Of a DNA stretch of 64,000 nt, positions 1-11,368 are shown piece by piece. The notes beneath the pieces are model-generated. The model had not been told where the DNA came from. It worked only from the letters and a program-made list of their open reading frames with translations, and did not search any database. The position numbers and the translations under genes are program-made. Source of the stretch: Peribolospora baueri (Eukaryota > Basidiomycota > Peribolosporomycetes > Peribolosporales > Peribolosporaceae); NCBI GenBank assembly GCA_029717555.1, contig JAMDHS010000019.1, forward strand, positions 124,001-188,000, given 5' to 3'. Positions within the stretch are counted from its first letter, which is position 1. Each line of letters starts with the position of its first letter.

Positions 1-127
1 GCATCTGAGCGTTGTAAGCGGAACAGGAAGAAGAACAGAGCCTCTAACTTCTGCTTCTCTGAATGGCATGAACGGGTTGGGGTCCTTTGCGAGGTACAAA
101 AAGGCTTGACCAGCCTCCAGCTTTAGG
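1..127 (-). CDS. Possible exon of a minus-strand gene cut by the left edge
   Basis: Read on the minus strand, a TAG acceptor at 128-130 is followed by a frame open for 42 codons up to position 1. The peptide has ordinary protein composition and includes AKDPNPFMPF and AEVRGSVLLPVPL. I do not recognise the family. The first exon or exons would lie somewhere in 131-1170 but no convincing donor or start could be chosen, and the rest of the gene would be outside the window. It could also be a chance open stretch. Confidence 0.3.
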
Positions 128-1176
128 CTATTAAACCAGGGAGTACAGGTGAAGAGGTCATGGCAAAGGGCAAGATCGTCAAGTGCACCCAATGACGATA
201 GAAAACGAGGTGATGGAGACCTGCCTTTGTTCCGAGCGCCCGAACGTCCTCAGACGTCCACCGGCGGAAGGAACGGACGGCCAGTCTCTTCGTGGAGTGG
301 CTCGGATCGAACTGACAAATGCCAGGTAGCCCAGGCGGAATATAGCTGAATCTGTTTGATATAAACCTGTAGAACGTCAGTTCGATTGTGCTTCTGCGAA
401 GGCTCTTTGCGACAAGCGGGAAGAGTTGCAATGTCAGCCGAAAAAGAGGCTCGCCCCATTGCGTCAGTCGCCGCGAAACATGTGGACGTTTCGAGATGCC
501 CTGCCTGCACGTAAAATATGTGCATGCGTGGAATCAGACAGATGCGTAGAAGCTTGCGCGAACGGCGAGCCGTTTGGAGCGCGGAGTTGCGTGTCTGATG
601 GAGCTGGAAAGAGTGGCGAGCGTTCGGATCGGGAAGGCGCTCTCACCATTTCCACGTCCACGTCGTCCATCCGGCCGACTCGATCGGATCGACCCGGCGA
701 AGTGCGGACGAAACGGAGCGGAGTCCCTTCTGGAAACGTGGCACCCTGCTGGCAAGCTGCGGCAAACGGGGAAGCGTGAGCTGGCACGGAGAGGGATCTT
801 CCTGGAGCTTTAAGCAGAGCCAGCGAAGCGCACCGTTGTTTCCTGCTTACCACCACCACCCCCCATCTTTCTTTCGTCTTCTTCGCCTTCTCCTGTGGCG
901 TTGTCGACCACTTTCTCGTTTTCCTTCTTGCCACCCTTGGACGAACGAGCATACGCACCCGGAGCACGCCGTCCTTGTCTTCCTCCTATTCGCTACGACA
1001 AGCGCGAGAGTGTCTAGTGAGTGGGTGGCGACCATCTCCAGCGTCTCCGTCTCTTGACATGAGAAGTTGATGTGGAGCTTTCGCATGGCGCTGGCAGGTT
1101 TGCTGACGTTGCACTCCTGACCGCCTTCTACCGGATACAGCCGTCGTTGACGCCCAACCCGCACTACAACCCCATA
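128..1176. promoter_or_regulatory. Upstream region of KAR2, no supported gene
   Basis: No gene could be supported here. The stretch should contain the KAR2 promoter and perhaps the 5' end of the left-edge gene. A TACGTG core (minus strand, 508-513), the type of site bound by Hac1/XBP1-like bZIP factors, lies about 660 bp before the KAR2 start, and CCACG cores occur near 654-670. A pyrimidine-rich tract lies around 840-950. The link of these short sites to the unfolded protein response is inference from the known regulation of BiP genes. Confidence 0.3.
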
Positions 1177-3687
1177 ATGGCGTACACCGCTAGGCCCAAG
1201 GTGGCCAAGCGACCGGCGGCCTCCAGGCCTCGGTCCTTCCTCTCCATCCTCGGTGTCTGCGCCCTCCTCCTTCTTGCCCTCCTCTCCATGGGCATGATTG
1301 GTGGCGCCGTCAAAGCTCAGGACGACAAGGAGAGCGTTGGCACTGTGAGTTTTCGTCTCTTCATCGCCCGGCGCGTTGGCCACCCTGCGCATCGATTCGT
1401 GGATGGCTGATCATTATCGACCCATTTTTGATTTGCTCTGCTTGTCGTGGCAATAACAGGTTATTGGTATCGACTTGTGAGCATATATATCATCCCTCTC
1501 TTCTCTCCTGAACCTCGTCGTGCTGACGCTCTCTCTCTTTTCCCTTTTCCCAGGGGAACCACCTACTCTTGCGTTGGTGTTCAGCGCCAGGGACGTGTAG
1601 ACATCATCGCCAACGATCAGGGTAACCGTATCACTCCTTCCTACGTCGCCTTCACCGATGAGGAGCGCCTCATCGGTGACGCCGCCAAGAACCAGGCAGC
1701 ACAGAACCCGGAGAACACCGTCTTCGACGCCAAGCGACTCATCGGTCGCAAGACGAATGAGAAGGAGGTCCAGGCTGACCTGAAGCACTACCCCTTCAAG
1801 GTGAGCTACTTATATCTGCGCGGTTTTCCTTACGTGGAGAAGAGTGGTCGCTGATCATTTCCTGGTAACGTTCGCATTTTCGCAGATCGTCGACCAGAAG
1901 GGCAAGCCCGGAATCGAGATTGAGTACAAGGGCGAGAAGCGCCAGTTCTCTCCGGAAGAGGTCAGCGCCATGGTGCTCAGCAAGATGAAGGAGACTGCCG
2001 AGGCCTACCTGGGCAAGAAGGTCACTCATGCCGTCGTCACTGTCCCGGCCTACTTGTGAGTTTAATTTCTCCCCTCCCTCCCCCACGTCCCAATCGAATT
2101 TTTGTAGTCATGGTCAGGCGCTGATATTTCCCCTCCCTCGTTGTGCGCCCATAGCAACGACGCTCAGCGTCAGGCCACCAAGGACGCTGGTACCATCGCC
2201 GGCCTTAACGTCCTCCGTATTGTCAACGAGCCCACGGCCGCGGCTATCGCTTACGGTCTTGACAAGAAGGGCGAGGCCCAGGTTATTGTCTACGACCTTG
2301 GTGGTGGTACCTTCGACGTGTCGCTCCTCTCCATCGAGGACGGCGTCTTCGAGGTTTTGGCCACCGCCGGTGACACCCACCTCGGTGGTGAGGACTTCGA
2401 CAATCGTGTGATGGACTACCTCGTCAAGCAGTGGAAGAAGAAGACCGGCATCGACCCGGCGGGCAACAAGCGTGCCATGGGCAAGCTCAAGCGCGAGGTG
2501 GAGAAGGCCAAGCGCACTCTTTCAAGCCAGATGAGCACTCGCATCGAGATTGAAGCTTTCCACGATGGCCAGGATCTCAGCGAGCCCCTGACCCGTGCCA
2601 AGTTCGAGGAGCTCAACATGGATCTCTTCCGCAAGACTATGAAGCCCGTCGAGCAGGTGCTCAAGGACGCCGGCGTGAAGAAGGAGGACGTCGACGACAT
2701 TGTCCTCGTCGGCGGTTCTACCCGTATTCCCAAGGTTCAGCAGCTTCTCAAGGAGTACTTCAACGGAAAGGAGCTCGCCAAGGGCATCAACCCCGACGAG
2801 GCTGTCGCGTACGGTGCCGCCGTCCAGGGTGGTGTCCTTTCCGGCGAGAAAGACCTCAACGATGTCGTCCTCGTCGACGTCTGCCCGCTTACTCTCGGCA
2901 TCGAGACCACGGGAGGTGTGATGACCAAGCTCATCCCGAGGAACACTGTCGTTCCGACTAAGAAGGGCCAGATCTTCTCCACCGCGTCGGACAACCAGCC
3001 CACCGTGCTCATCCAGGTCTACGAGGGAGAGCGTGCTATGACTCGTGACAACAACCTTCTCGGCAAGTTCGAGCTCACCAACATCCCGCCGGCGCCCCGA
3101 GGAGTGCCTCAGATCGAGGTCACCTTCGAGGTGGTGAGTGCCAGAGATCACCTTGGTGGCGTGTTTGAACGTGCGATGCTGACTTGCTTCCTCCATCTCT
3201 CCGTCTCGACTACGTTTCACAGGACGCCAACGGTATCATGAAGGTCGCCGCCTCTGACAAGGGCACCGGTAAGACGGAGCAGATCACGATCAACAACGAC
3301 AAGGGCCGTCTGAGCAAGGAGGAGATCGACCGCATGGTCCAGGATGCGGAGGAGTTCGCCGAGCAGGACGAGGCTCAGCGCAAGCGCGTTGAGGGGCTCA
3401 ACCAGCTCCAGAACTTCGTCGCCTCGCTCAAGAGCCAGGTTGCGGACACCTCCGACTCGGGACTGGGCTCCAAGCTCGACAAGGACGACAAGAAGACGAT
3501 CAACGACGCCGTCCGCGACACGGAGCAGTGGATCGAGGAGCACGCCAGCTCGGCCCAGGCGGACGACTTCGAGGAGAAGATGTCTGAGATCCAGGCTATC
3601 GTCTCACCCATCACCAGCAAACTCTACTCGAGCGGCGCTGGTGGCGCGGGCTCCGACGAGCCGCTCCACGGCCACGACGAGCTGTAG
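1177..3687 (+). CDS. KAR2: KAR2/BiP, ER-lumenal Hsp70 chaperone
   Basis: ATP-dependent Hsp70 of the ER lumen, acting in translocation, folding, ERAD and control of the unfolded protein response. Exons 1177-1344, 1460-1476, 1554-1800, 1886-2055, 2155-3133, 3223-3687 join in frame to 681 residues, the usual BiP length. The start gives a signal peptide with a long basic n-region (about 20 residues) and a hydrophobic core at 21-45. The Hsp70 phosphate loop VIGIDLGTTYS is built across the 17-nt exon 2. Further Hsp70 signatures are [12 protein letters not shown] and [14 protein letters not shown], followed by the substrate-binding domain with EVTFEVDANGI and a lid of charged helices. The C terminus is HDEL, the ER-retrieval signal. 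This separates it from cytosolic Ssa and mitochondrial Ssc1 proteins. Next gene downstream is RAD2 on the same strand, 432 bp away. Confidence 0.97.
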
Positions 3688-4119
3688 AGCATTTCCTTCG
3701 TCTCCCGCCTCCACGCTCTTCCCCTCCTCCCCTTCTTTCGCCTTATCGCCTCTCCTTCCCCCATCCGCCATCCCCTCTTCCCCTCTCCCGGCTCTGTAGG
3801 CGTACTTGATTGATCCAAGTAGAAAAAAATGGGTTGTGTGCAAAATGCGTGGTTCCTCGATTGATACGTCTCTGGTGTTCAACCTATGTATGAGCGGTTG
3901 GCCAACTTGTGAATAAGGGCTTCCTCATGCGTTGTGTTTCCGGTTCATCGCGCCGATCCAAGCGATCGGTCACGCGAGCGAAGGAATGGAGGTGAAGGCC
4001 GGGCGAGGACCCGCATCGAACTTGGTTCTCATCCATCACCTCGATCCACCCTGGTTCATGACGTTCGGCTCCTCATAGTTTTATGTGCAAGCGGGAAGGG
4101 CTCGTCCTAGCCGTCCATC
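3688..4119. other. Intergenic, KAR2 3' end to RAD2 start
   Basis: This stretch of 432 bp holds the KAR2 3' UTR, with a C/T-rich run just after the stop, and the RAD2 promoter. No ORF, RNA gene or repeat could be supported in it. Confidence 0.6.
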
Positions 4120-7100
4120 ATGGGTGTCAAAGGGCTGTGGCAGCTCGTGCAGCCGGTGGCGAGGCCGATCAAGTGAGTGAGGTGGTTCCTTCCCCGACGA
4201 TATGACTTCTGCTCCGCTCGCCTCGGGCGCAGGGAGGCGCCTCCATCCCCACCCCCTGCTCGTACTGAGCACACCAGCCGATGGCCATTTGGCTCATTTC
4301 TGCGCAGACTCGAAACGCTTGAGGGCAAGCGGCTCGCCATCGACTCCTCCCTCTGGCTCTACCACTTTCAGATGGCCATGCGCGACAAGGAAGGCCGCAC
4401 GCTCTCCAATGCCCACATCCTCGGCTTCCTCTGGCGCATCCTCAAGCTCTTGTTTTATGGCATTCGTCCCGTGTTTGTGTTTGATGGCAAGGCACCTGTG
4501 CTGAAGAGGAGGACTCTGGTAGGCTTTCTTTGCCTCTCTCTGTCTGGCGGGCGACCGTCATCATGGGACGTTCGGATTCGTGAATGTGCTCGGAGATCAC
4601 CTTGAATGCGTTGACACTAATCATGTTCCCACCGCCTTCTTTGTGCTGCTCTTTGCCGGCTCTTCTCAGGTCCAAAGAAAACAACGCAAAGAGGGTGCAC
4701 TGGAGAGTCACGCCAAGACGGCAGAGAAGTTGCTCGCGGCGCAGTTGAGGCAGGCCGCTTTGAGACAGGAAGCTATGTGAGTGACTTGTCGTTTTTTATG
4801 AAGTTCCCTTCCTGACTCAAGGCGATGCTGAGTTTTGCTACGTCGCACTGCCTCATGACAGCCGTCGCGGTCGAGGGCCGGAAGAGGAGGTCATCGACGA
4901 GTCGACGGTGTTCCTCTCCGACCTCCAGGATCCCAATCATCTACGTCGGCCACCCAGTCAAACTCCATCTGCTCCTGGATCTGTCCAGCCATCACCTAGC
5001 AAGCCTGAAAAGAAGAAGGACAGGCACAAGGACCCTTACTATCTCCCCGAGATGGAAGGTGGTATAACGGCCACGGCCGAAGGTGCCACTGATTTGCGTT
5101 CTGGAAAGAGGCGGCCCGATCCCCGACTGGCGACCGAGGCCGAGCTTCGCGTGTTCATCGACGAGATGCGACCAGAGGATTTCGATATCGACTCGGACAT
5201 CTTTCGCTCTTTGCCCACCGAGGTGCAATATGAGGTGATAGGCGACCTGCGCCTCAAGAGCAGGCAGACGAGCTGGAAGCGTCTGCAGAGCATGCTCGCT
5301 GCCGCTCCCACCGCACTTGACTTTTCCAAGGCCCAGATCAGGAATCTCAAGCAGCGCAATGACCTCACGCACAAGTTGCTCACCGTCACAGATATGGTCG
5401 GAAAGGCCAACGTGCACATTCCAGTGAGGATCGCCGGAGAGAGGAACAAGGAGTACGTGCTGGTTAGAGGTAAGGGCGACGAAGGCGGGTGGGTGCTAGG
5501 CGTCAGAGACGAAGGGACGAAAGAAAAGCCCGTCAAAGTGGACACGGAGAGCGAGAGTGAAGGGTCCGAAGAGAGTGAGTGGGAGGAGATGGACGAAGTC
5601 CCCATTCCGACAGCGTGAGTGTTCCGTGCTCTGGAATTCAATTATTTGGAGTTTGACGCTCCCCTCATAGCCGTGTCTTGGTCGCCGTATTATCACTGAT
5701 CCACATCATCCACATCAGCCCGCGCCCGCCTTCACCCGATCCTGCCGCTCGGCGCCGTCTGGCTCTCGATGTTATCGCTGCCCGTTACGGGGTCAAGGAA
5801 GCTCCCGAGCCATCGCTGCCAGTTCCAGAGCACGCTCGAAGACCTGGTGAAGAACCGCTGTTTGTCCCAAAGCGTCCCAAAGGCAAGGAGGTCGCCAAGG
5901 ACAGGGAGGCGGGTAAGGAGACGCCCGTGCCGCAACAGCAAACTCAATGGGAGAAAGACGAGGCGGCTGACCTCGCTCATGCTATCGCGCTGTCGCGTGG
6001 CGAGGCCGGCCTTGCGACAGCAGGCGACGATGGTAACAATGACTTTCAACTCGACGATGGCTTCGAAGACGAACTCCATGAGCTCGGCGGCGATCAGTCG
6101 CTTGATGCGGCTGCGGGTCCTGCGCAGCGTTTGCCAGTCGACGGGGCTGTTGACGAAGCCGAGCTGGACGCCCGGTTGGCTTGCCTGTTCAAGAAGGTTG
6201 CTAGTGGGAAGGGCAAGGCTCAGAGTGGGATCTCGAATGGCTTCGGGCTCGGTGACGAAGGGAAGGAGACCGATCAACCGTCCATCTTGGACGATTCCTT
6301 GGAGAGCGATCTCGAGTACGTCGAGATTGCGTCGACACCACCAAGAATGACCGTTCAGCCACCCCATGCGGAGCAGTCGTCAGGACCTTCCGGTCGGCCA
6401 AAGCCCATGAGCGAGATGATCCGAGCTAAGGAGGCAGAGTCGCCGGCATTGAGGGCCAAGCGGCTTCGTCAGGAGCGTGATCGACTGGAGGCTGAGGAGA
6501 AACGGGATTCTTTTACCGTTGCGAAGGACGATAGGAGTGGGCGGCTTTCGGACGGCGATCAACCAGAGGCAACGGTCATTACGGATGCCCAGGGGCTGCG
6601 CCAAGACCGGGTCGTATCCGAGGCGGAAGCGGCTCAAGACGAGCCAACTCTGCGTACGAAGCGACTGCGTCTCGAGGAGGATAAAGTGGCGGCGCAAACC
6701 TTGCGAGAAAATTTGCCATCGAATACCGAGTTCAAGGCGCCTGTACACAACAGAGACTGGCCGCTCGTCGACGAGCCACGCCCCGTCGATTTGAAGGGGA
6801 GGGAAGTTTCGGAGAAGACCGTCCTCTCAGACAAGGATGAAGACTTCGAGATGTTGGAAGTGGACTCGTCTGAGCCGATGGTCAAAAACGACTCGATGGG
6901 TGATGTTCGAGCGACTCCCTCGGCCGGAGCAGAAGATACGGAACCGATGGTGCCGTCATCGCCTCCACTTTCCTATCAGCCAGTGTCGCCTGGCCGAGCG
7001 CTAAACCCGGAAATGAAGCAAGACCCACGGCCGGAGCCAGAGGTTGGGACTAATTTGCCTCGGATGGCGCCCGCACACGTTGCAGACGATCTTGCCGTCC

Positions 7101-9452
7101 CTGCTCAGGATGCCATCACTGGCGCTGCTCGTGGTAAGGAGGCAGACAAGTTGGCAGCTACCAACGAGGCGCATGTTGGCGTCGGCGACGAGTTACAGTT
7201 GTCGGCGCGTCGTGAGCATTCTCTGACCCCGACGCGCCGAAGCACAGATGGAAGCGGGTCTCCAATTCAATGGCCGCCTTCTCCATCCCCCGATGCTCAT
7301 CCTTCCGTGGGGCCCGACGGTTTTCCCCTTCCCACTGCCGAGGAAATAGAGGCTTGGGACGAGGAGGAGGCTCAAGAGGTCGGAGAAGAGATGGAGGATG
7401 AGCGGGACGAGATGGCCGCGTTCTTGAGCAAGGTACGGAACCGCGACTTGGATGAGGTGCAAATGGAGCTGGAGGACGAAGTGAGGGTGCTGAAGCAGCA
7501 GCATGCGACTGGTCGGAGGGCCGAGGAGAATCCGACTGAACAAATGGCGAGAGAGATCCAGGTAAGGCGCTTCTCCGTCACACTCTGACCTAGCTCTGGA
7601 AAAGAGGGATTTCTTATTTCTGACTGCCACGACGACCACCACACGGGTCCATAGATGATGCTCCGACTCTTCGGCCTTCCATACATGACAGCGCCTCAAG
7701 AAGCCGAGGCCCAATGCGCCGAGCTCGTCTCGCGAAGATTGGTCGACGGCATTATCACCGACGACTCGGACGTCTTCCTCTTTGGCGGTACGCGGATCTA
7801 CAAGAACATGTTCAACCAGAACAAGATTGTCGAGTGCTTCTTGCTCTCCGACCTGGACCGCGAGCTCGGTCTCGATAGAGAGAAGCTTGTCAGGTTGGCG
7901 TACTTGCTCGGTAGCGACTACGTCGACGGTCTCCCTGGAGTCGGACCAGTACTGGCCATGGAGCTCATGGGAGCATTCTCAGGCGAGGACGGGCTCCTAA
8001 AGTTCAAGGATTGGTGGATGAAAGTCCAGATGGGACGAGATACGATAGATGAGAGCGGAAGCAAGTCCAGACGGCGCATCGTAAGTTTGGAGGTTTAGTA
8101 CACATACCGGGAGTCAAGGTTGTCTTGGGCCACTTACAAATTTTGTGGTTGTGTATCTGTGCGCGTCTGCAGAAAAAGGCTCTACGCAACAAAGTGCACT
8201 TGTCAGAAGATTGGCCGAATCCTGCAGTGGTTAGTTCGCTCTTCTGCGAGTATTCCCCCTTCAACTTCTACAAACGTTCGAACTGATAATTGTATGCGGA
8301 TGAACAGCTCGATGCCTACTACAGCCCGACGGTCGACGAGTCCGACGAGCCTTTCCAGTGGGGCTTTCCAGACCTGGATTCGTTGCGACAGTGAGTAAGA
8401 CCGACGCGAATGACCGTTCGGCACGTCTTCTGACTGCTGCCGCTTCTGATCACCTCGTTCTCTCCAGCTTCCTGATGGAATACCTGCGATGGTCAATCAC
8501 CAAGACAGACCAGTACCTTCTCCCAGTGATGAAGCGCATGGGCGAGAGGGGCAAAGCAGCCCGCGTGCAGTCCACTTTGGATCGGAACGGATTTTTCGAC
8601 ACGACAGCAGGCACGGGGGTCTACGCTGGCCGCAAGCGGACCACATACGCCTCTAATCGACTGCAGGAGGTAGTTGAGTCGTTCCGCCATGCCCGACAGG
8701 GCCGATTAACTGCCCCTTCTCCCACTCCAGGTGCTCAATCATCATCCAAGGGCGGTCAAGGAGGTCAAGTCAAGAGCAAAGGCAAGGCAAGGGGCAAAAA
8801 CAAGAGCAAAGGCAAGGGCAAGGGTAAAGGTGAACACACCGCGGTGGAGGCCATCTTTTCGGACGGGCAGGAGGAAGATGATGGTATCACCGAGGTCGTC
8901 GGCCTGGGAAGGCATGCGGTGCCGGAGGAGCTCATTGGGAAGGAGATGGCTAAGAAGTCCAGGCCCATCGTGCGGAGAAGAGAAGGAGAGGAGGGGCAGC
9001 GGCCTGCTGATTTGGCCTCCGCCGGTGATACCGCTCAAGGGGAGTTTGGGCAGTCTGGTATGGAGGATAACGGCCGAGCGCAGCGCATGGATTTGGTTGG
9101 AGAAAGCGCCACCGAACAAGATGATGGACGAGGAAGAGGTCAAGGACGTGGCGGAGCTCGTGCTGGTTCCCGTGGGCGAGGGCGAGGTGCAGCGGCTGGG
9201 AAAACGGCAAGAAGCGACAAGAAACGTCGAGGAGAGCGCCAGGGCGATTCTACTGGCTCGGACGCAGAGGGAATCGATGATGGGGAGTCCGGCCAACTTG
9301 AATCTGACGCCGAGGCCGAAGACGAGGACGCGGACGAATACGTGCCTCGCCCAAAACGACCACGCAGGCCTACGACAAGAACCGGCGCCAGCCAGGCGGG
9401 CTTGAGACCCCGGCCGAAGCCAAATGCCAGAGAGCAAGCCAGGCGACGGTGA
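4120..9452 (+). CDS. RAD2: RAD2/XPG structure-specific endonuclease (nucleotide excision repair)
   Basis: Makes the 3' incision in nucleotide excision repair in the nucleus. Nine exons: 4120-4172, 4308-4518, 4670-4776, 4862-5614, 5719-7561, 7655-8080, 8173-8229, 8308-8390, 8468-9452, giving 1505 residues, long for fungi (about 1000-1300). The XPG-N domain (1-98) starts MGVKGLWQLV and carries Asp30 and Asp77. The XPG-I domain (from about 990) has APQEAEAQCAEL (Glu1005, Glu1007), TDDSD (Asp1025, Asp1026) and LLGSDYVDGLPGVG (Asp1077). The large spacer between the two halves separates RAD2/XPG from FEN1 and EXO1. The spacer holds a UIM-like element, DLAHAIALSRGE, near residue 460. The C-terminal tail is rich in KGKG and RGRG runs with acidic patches and basic clusters likely to be nuclear signals. 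I see no clear PIP box. Spacing: 245 bp to the convergent NDUFB8 gene. Confidence 0.95.
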
Positions 9453-9697
9453 CGACAACGGCTGCCGAGCACTTGGAAAGTTCCTATCTATTGTTAGACG
9501 GAAGTAGCGCACTCAACTGCTTTGTTATTGCTGTGTATCACTACTGTCCCGTACCCCCGCGCAAGGTGCGCATGGAACTGTAGCATCGATGCGACCCGAG
9601 CCGTGCGCCCAAAGAGAATCTCACGCAGCGAGGCAGGTCATTCCTTTCTACGGACGGAGTACACTGCTGACTAACTAGCGATGCAGCCAATCTACAA

Positions 9698-10650
9698 CTA
9701 CTCTTCCTCCTCCTGGCCATCAAAAGCGCCGTCCGCGGGGGCCTTTGGAAAGAGTGGAGCCAGGTAGCGGTCGAAGCAAGTCCGTCAGTACATCGGAATG
9801 GCCTAATGCAGATGTCCGCGAAGTCGAATCCGAAAATAACTCACAGCGATTTCCTTGTTGCCAAGCTCAACGGCGAGGCCCTCGCGCGGGTAGGTGCGAG
9901 GAAGAGCGCGCCTCTCGGGCTTGGAGAGATAGATGCCGTATGCGAAGAGACTCATGCAGCCAGCGGCGGTGAGGAACTGGAAGAAGGCCTTGTTGGCAGG
10001 CATCTTGTGCACGTCCGGGGCCCATACGGAGAGGGCATCATCTTGTTCGTGAAGCTGATAGAAATAAGCGGGCAAACGATTGAGGGAGAATGAGAGGGAA
10101 AGGGAGGAAGCGGGCGGGTCAGCGGAGGGCTAAAAGGAGGGAAACGGTGGGTGCGCGGACGGGTGGACAGGTAATCGGGGAGGAGCCGTATCGAGAAAAG
10201 ATGGGATCGCAGGGGGCCAAAGTCTCCTGATCAGGCCAGTTCCATCCATAGATCCTTCTCGTCACTCTCTGTGATGCTATCTCCACCCAGCGTCCCCCGG
10301 CCTTGACTTCGCGCCTTAGTCACTCGTGCACGGCTCGCAGGTGTCGCTTCTCCAACCACAGCTCTCCTACCAAAGAAGAAACAAAAGAATAGACGCTAAA
10401 GTGTACGCACTGTCTCTCCATAGTTCCTCTTGTCCTGTTGGTCCCACCATCGCTTGCTGTCGGGCCTCTTTTGGGTCGACACGTGCGGCAAGTCTGGGTA
10501 GTCGCCAAGTTGGGGATCCTTCTCTTTGCTAGCGAAAGCAGAGGAGGAAAGAAGGCGAGAGGAAGATGGAGAGGTGGAGGTGACGGCCGCTGTCGCCGTG
10601 CGCGCGAGGGCGGCGCGGAGAGGGGCAGTCGTGGTGCGGAGGGCTGCCAT
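9698..10650 (-). CDS. NDUFB8: Mitochondrial complex I subunit, NDUFB8 (ASHI) type
   Basis: Accessory subunit of the membrane arm of NADH:ubiquinone oxidoreductase in the mitochondrial inner membrane. Exons on the minus strand: 10650-10411, 10054-9845 and 9742-9698, giving 164 residues, the normal size. The N terminus is Ala/Thr/Arg/Ser-rich like a mitochondrial presequence. The family pattern GDYPDLPHVS, then WWDQQDKRNYGET, matches the conserved block of NDUFB8. One membrane segment follows (FFQFLTAAGCMSLFAYGIYL). The third exon, encoding a short acidic tail ending in EEEE, is less sure: another TAG acceptor upstream would end the protein earlier after IPMY. Convergent with RAD2; divergent from CPS1. 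Confidence 0.82.
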
Positions 10651-11368
10651 TTGGGGGGATGCTGGTGATGATATCCTGAGCGTCGAGGTTGTCGGCGGGT
10701 GGTGGAAGATCGCGGGTCGGCGGGAGTGCCGCAGTCGGCGTGGGCGTGTATACTAACTATCAGCACGTGCGACACAAAGTCGGTATCCGTATACTTGAGG
10801 TGCGCACTCCTTTACCTGGCGAGGGCTCGCGGCGAGGGCCGGGAACGGCACTCGAAGAGAAATCTGACCACGTAGCTACTATCGTCTCACCACTGAGAGA
10901 GGAGAGAGTAACGAGCAGCTTCCAGAAGATCTGGGTGTGACTGCAAATGATTCACCCACCGCCTCTATCTCCGGCCTCCTCTCCTCGGCGCTTGGAGTAG
11001 ACGGACGTCGATCGGTGGCCAACTGTGGCTCGTAACGGTAAGTCTGGAGGACGGTCGGCCCATTGCCCTGACCGTCGGCCTGACCGGAGAGCTCCTGCGT
11101 CTCGAGTAAAGACATTTCCGACGCCCAAGGCAAGCAGGCAGGCAGTTTTTGGGATTTCCGACGGACGCTCCTGAAAAGGGCCGTCCAGCGACGTTCGGCT
11201 CTAATCGGTCTTGGAATAAATGGATCATCCGGATTGCGGCCGCGACGATAAGAGCGTTGCCTCTCGACCCCGCCATAAGGTCATCCTTTCCCCCCTTTCC
11301 CCATTCCTTCACAACGACTTGGGAAAGTCGTCTATTCGTTGCGCAGCAAACTACTCCCTGTTGACGCC
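10651..11368. promoter_or_regulatory. Divergent promoter region, NDUFB8 / CPS1
   Basis: 718 bp lie between two divergent start codons, so both promoters must sit here. I see no ORF with protein-like features and no repeat. No specific factor site could be supported. Confidence 0.45.

Noticed and set aside
2522-3220. Long minus-strand open frame (232 codons) opposite KAR2
   Set aside because: It is the antisense shadow of a highly biased coding exon; no start context, introns or domain features of its own.
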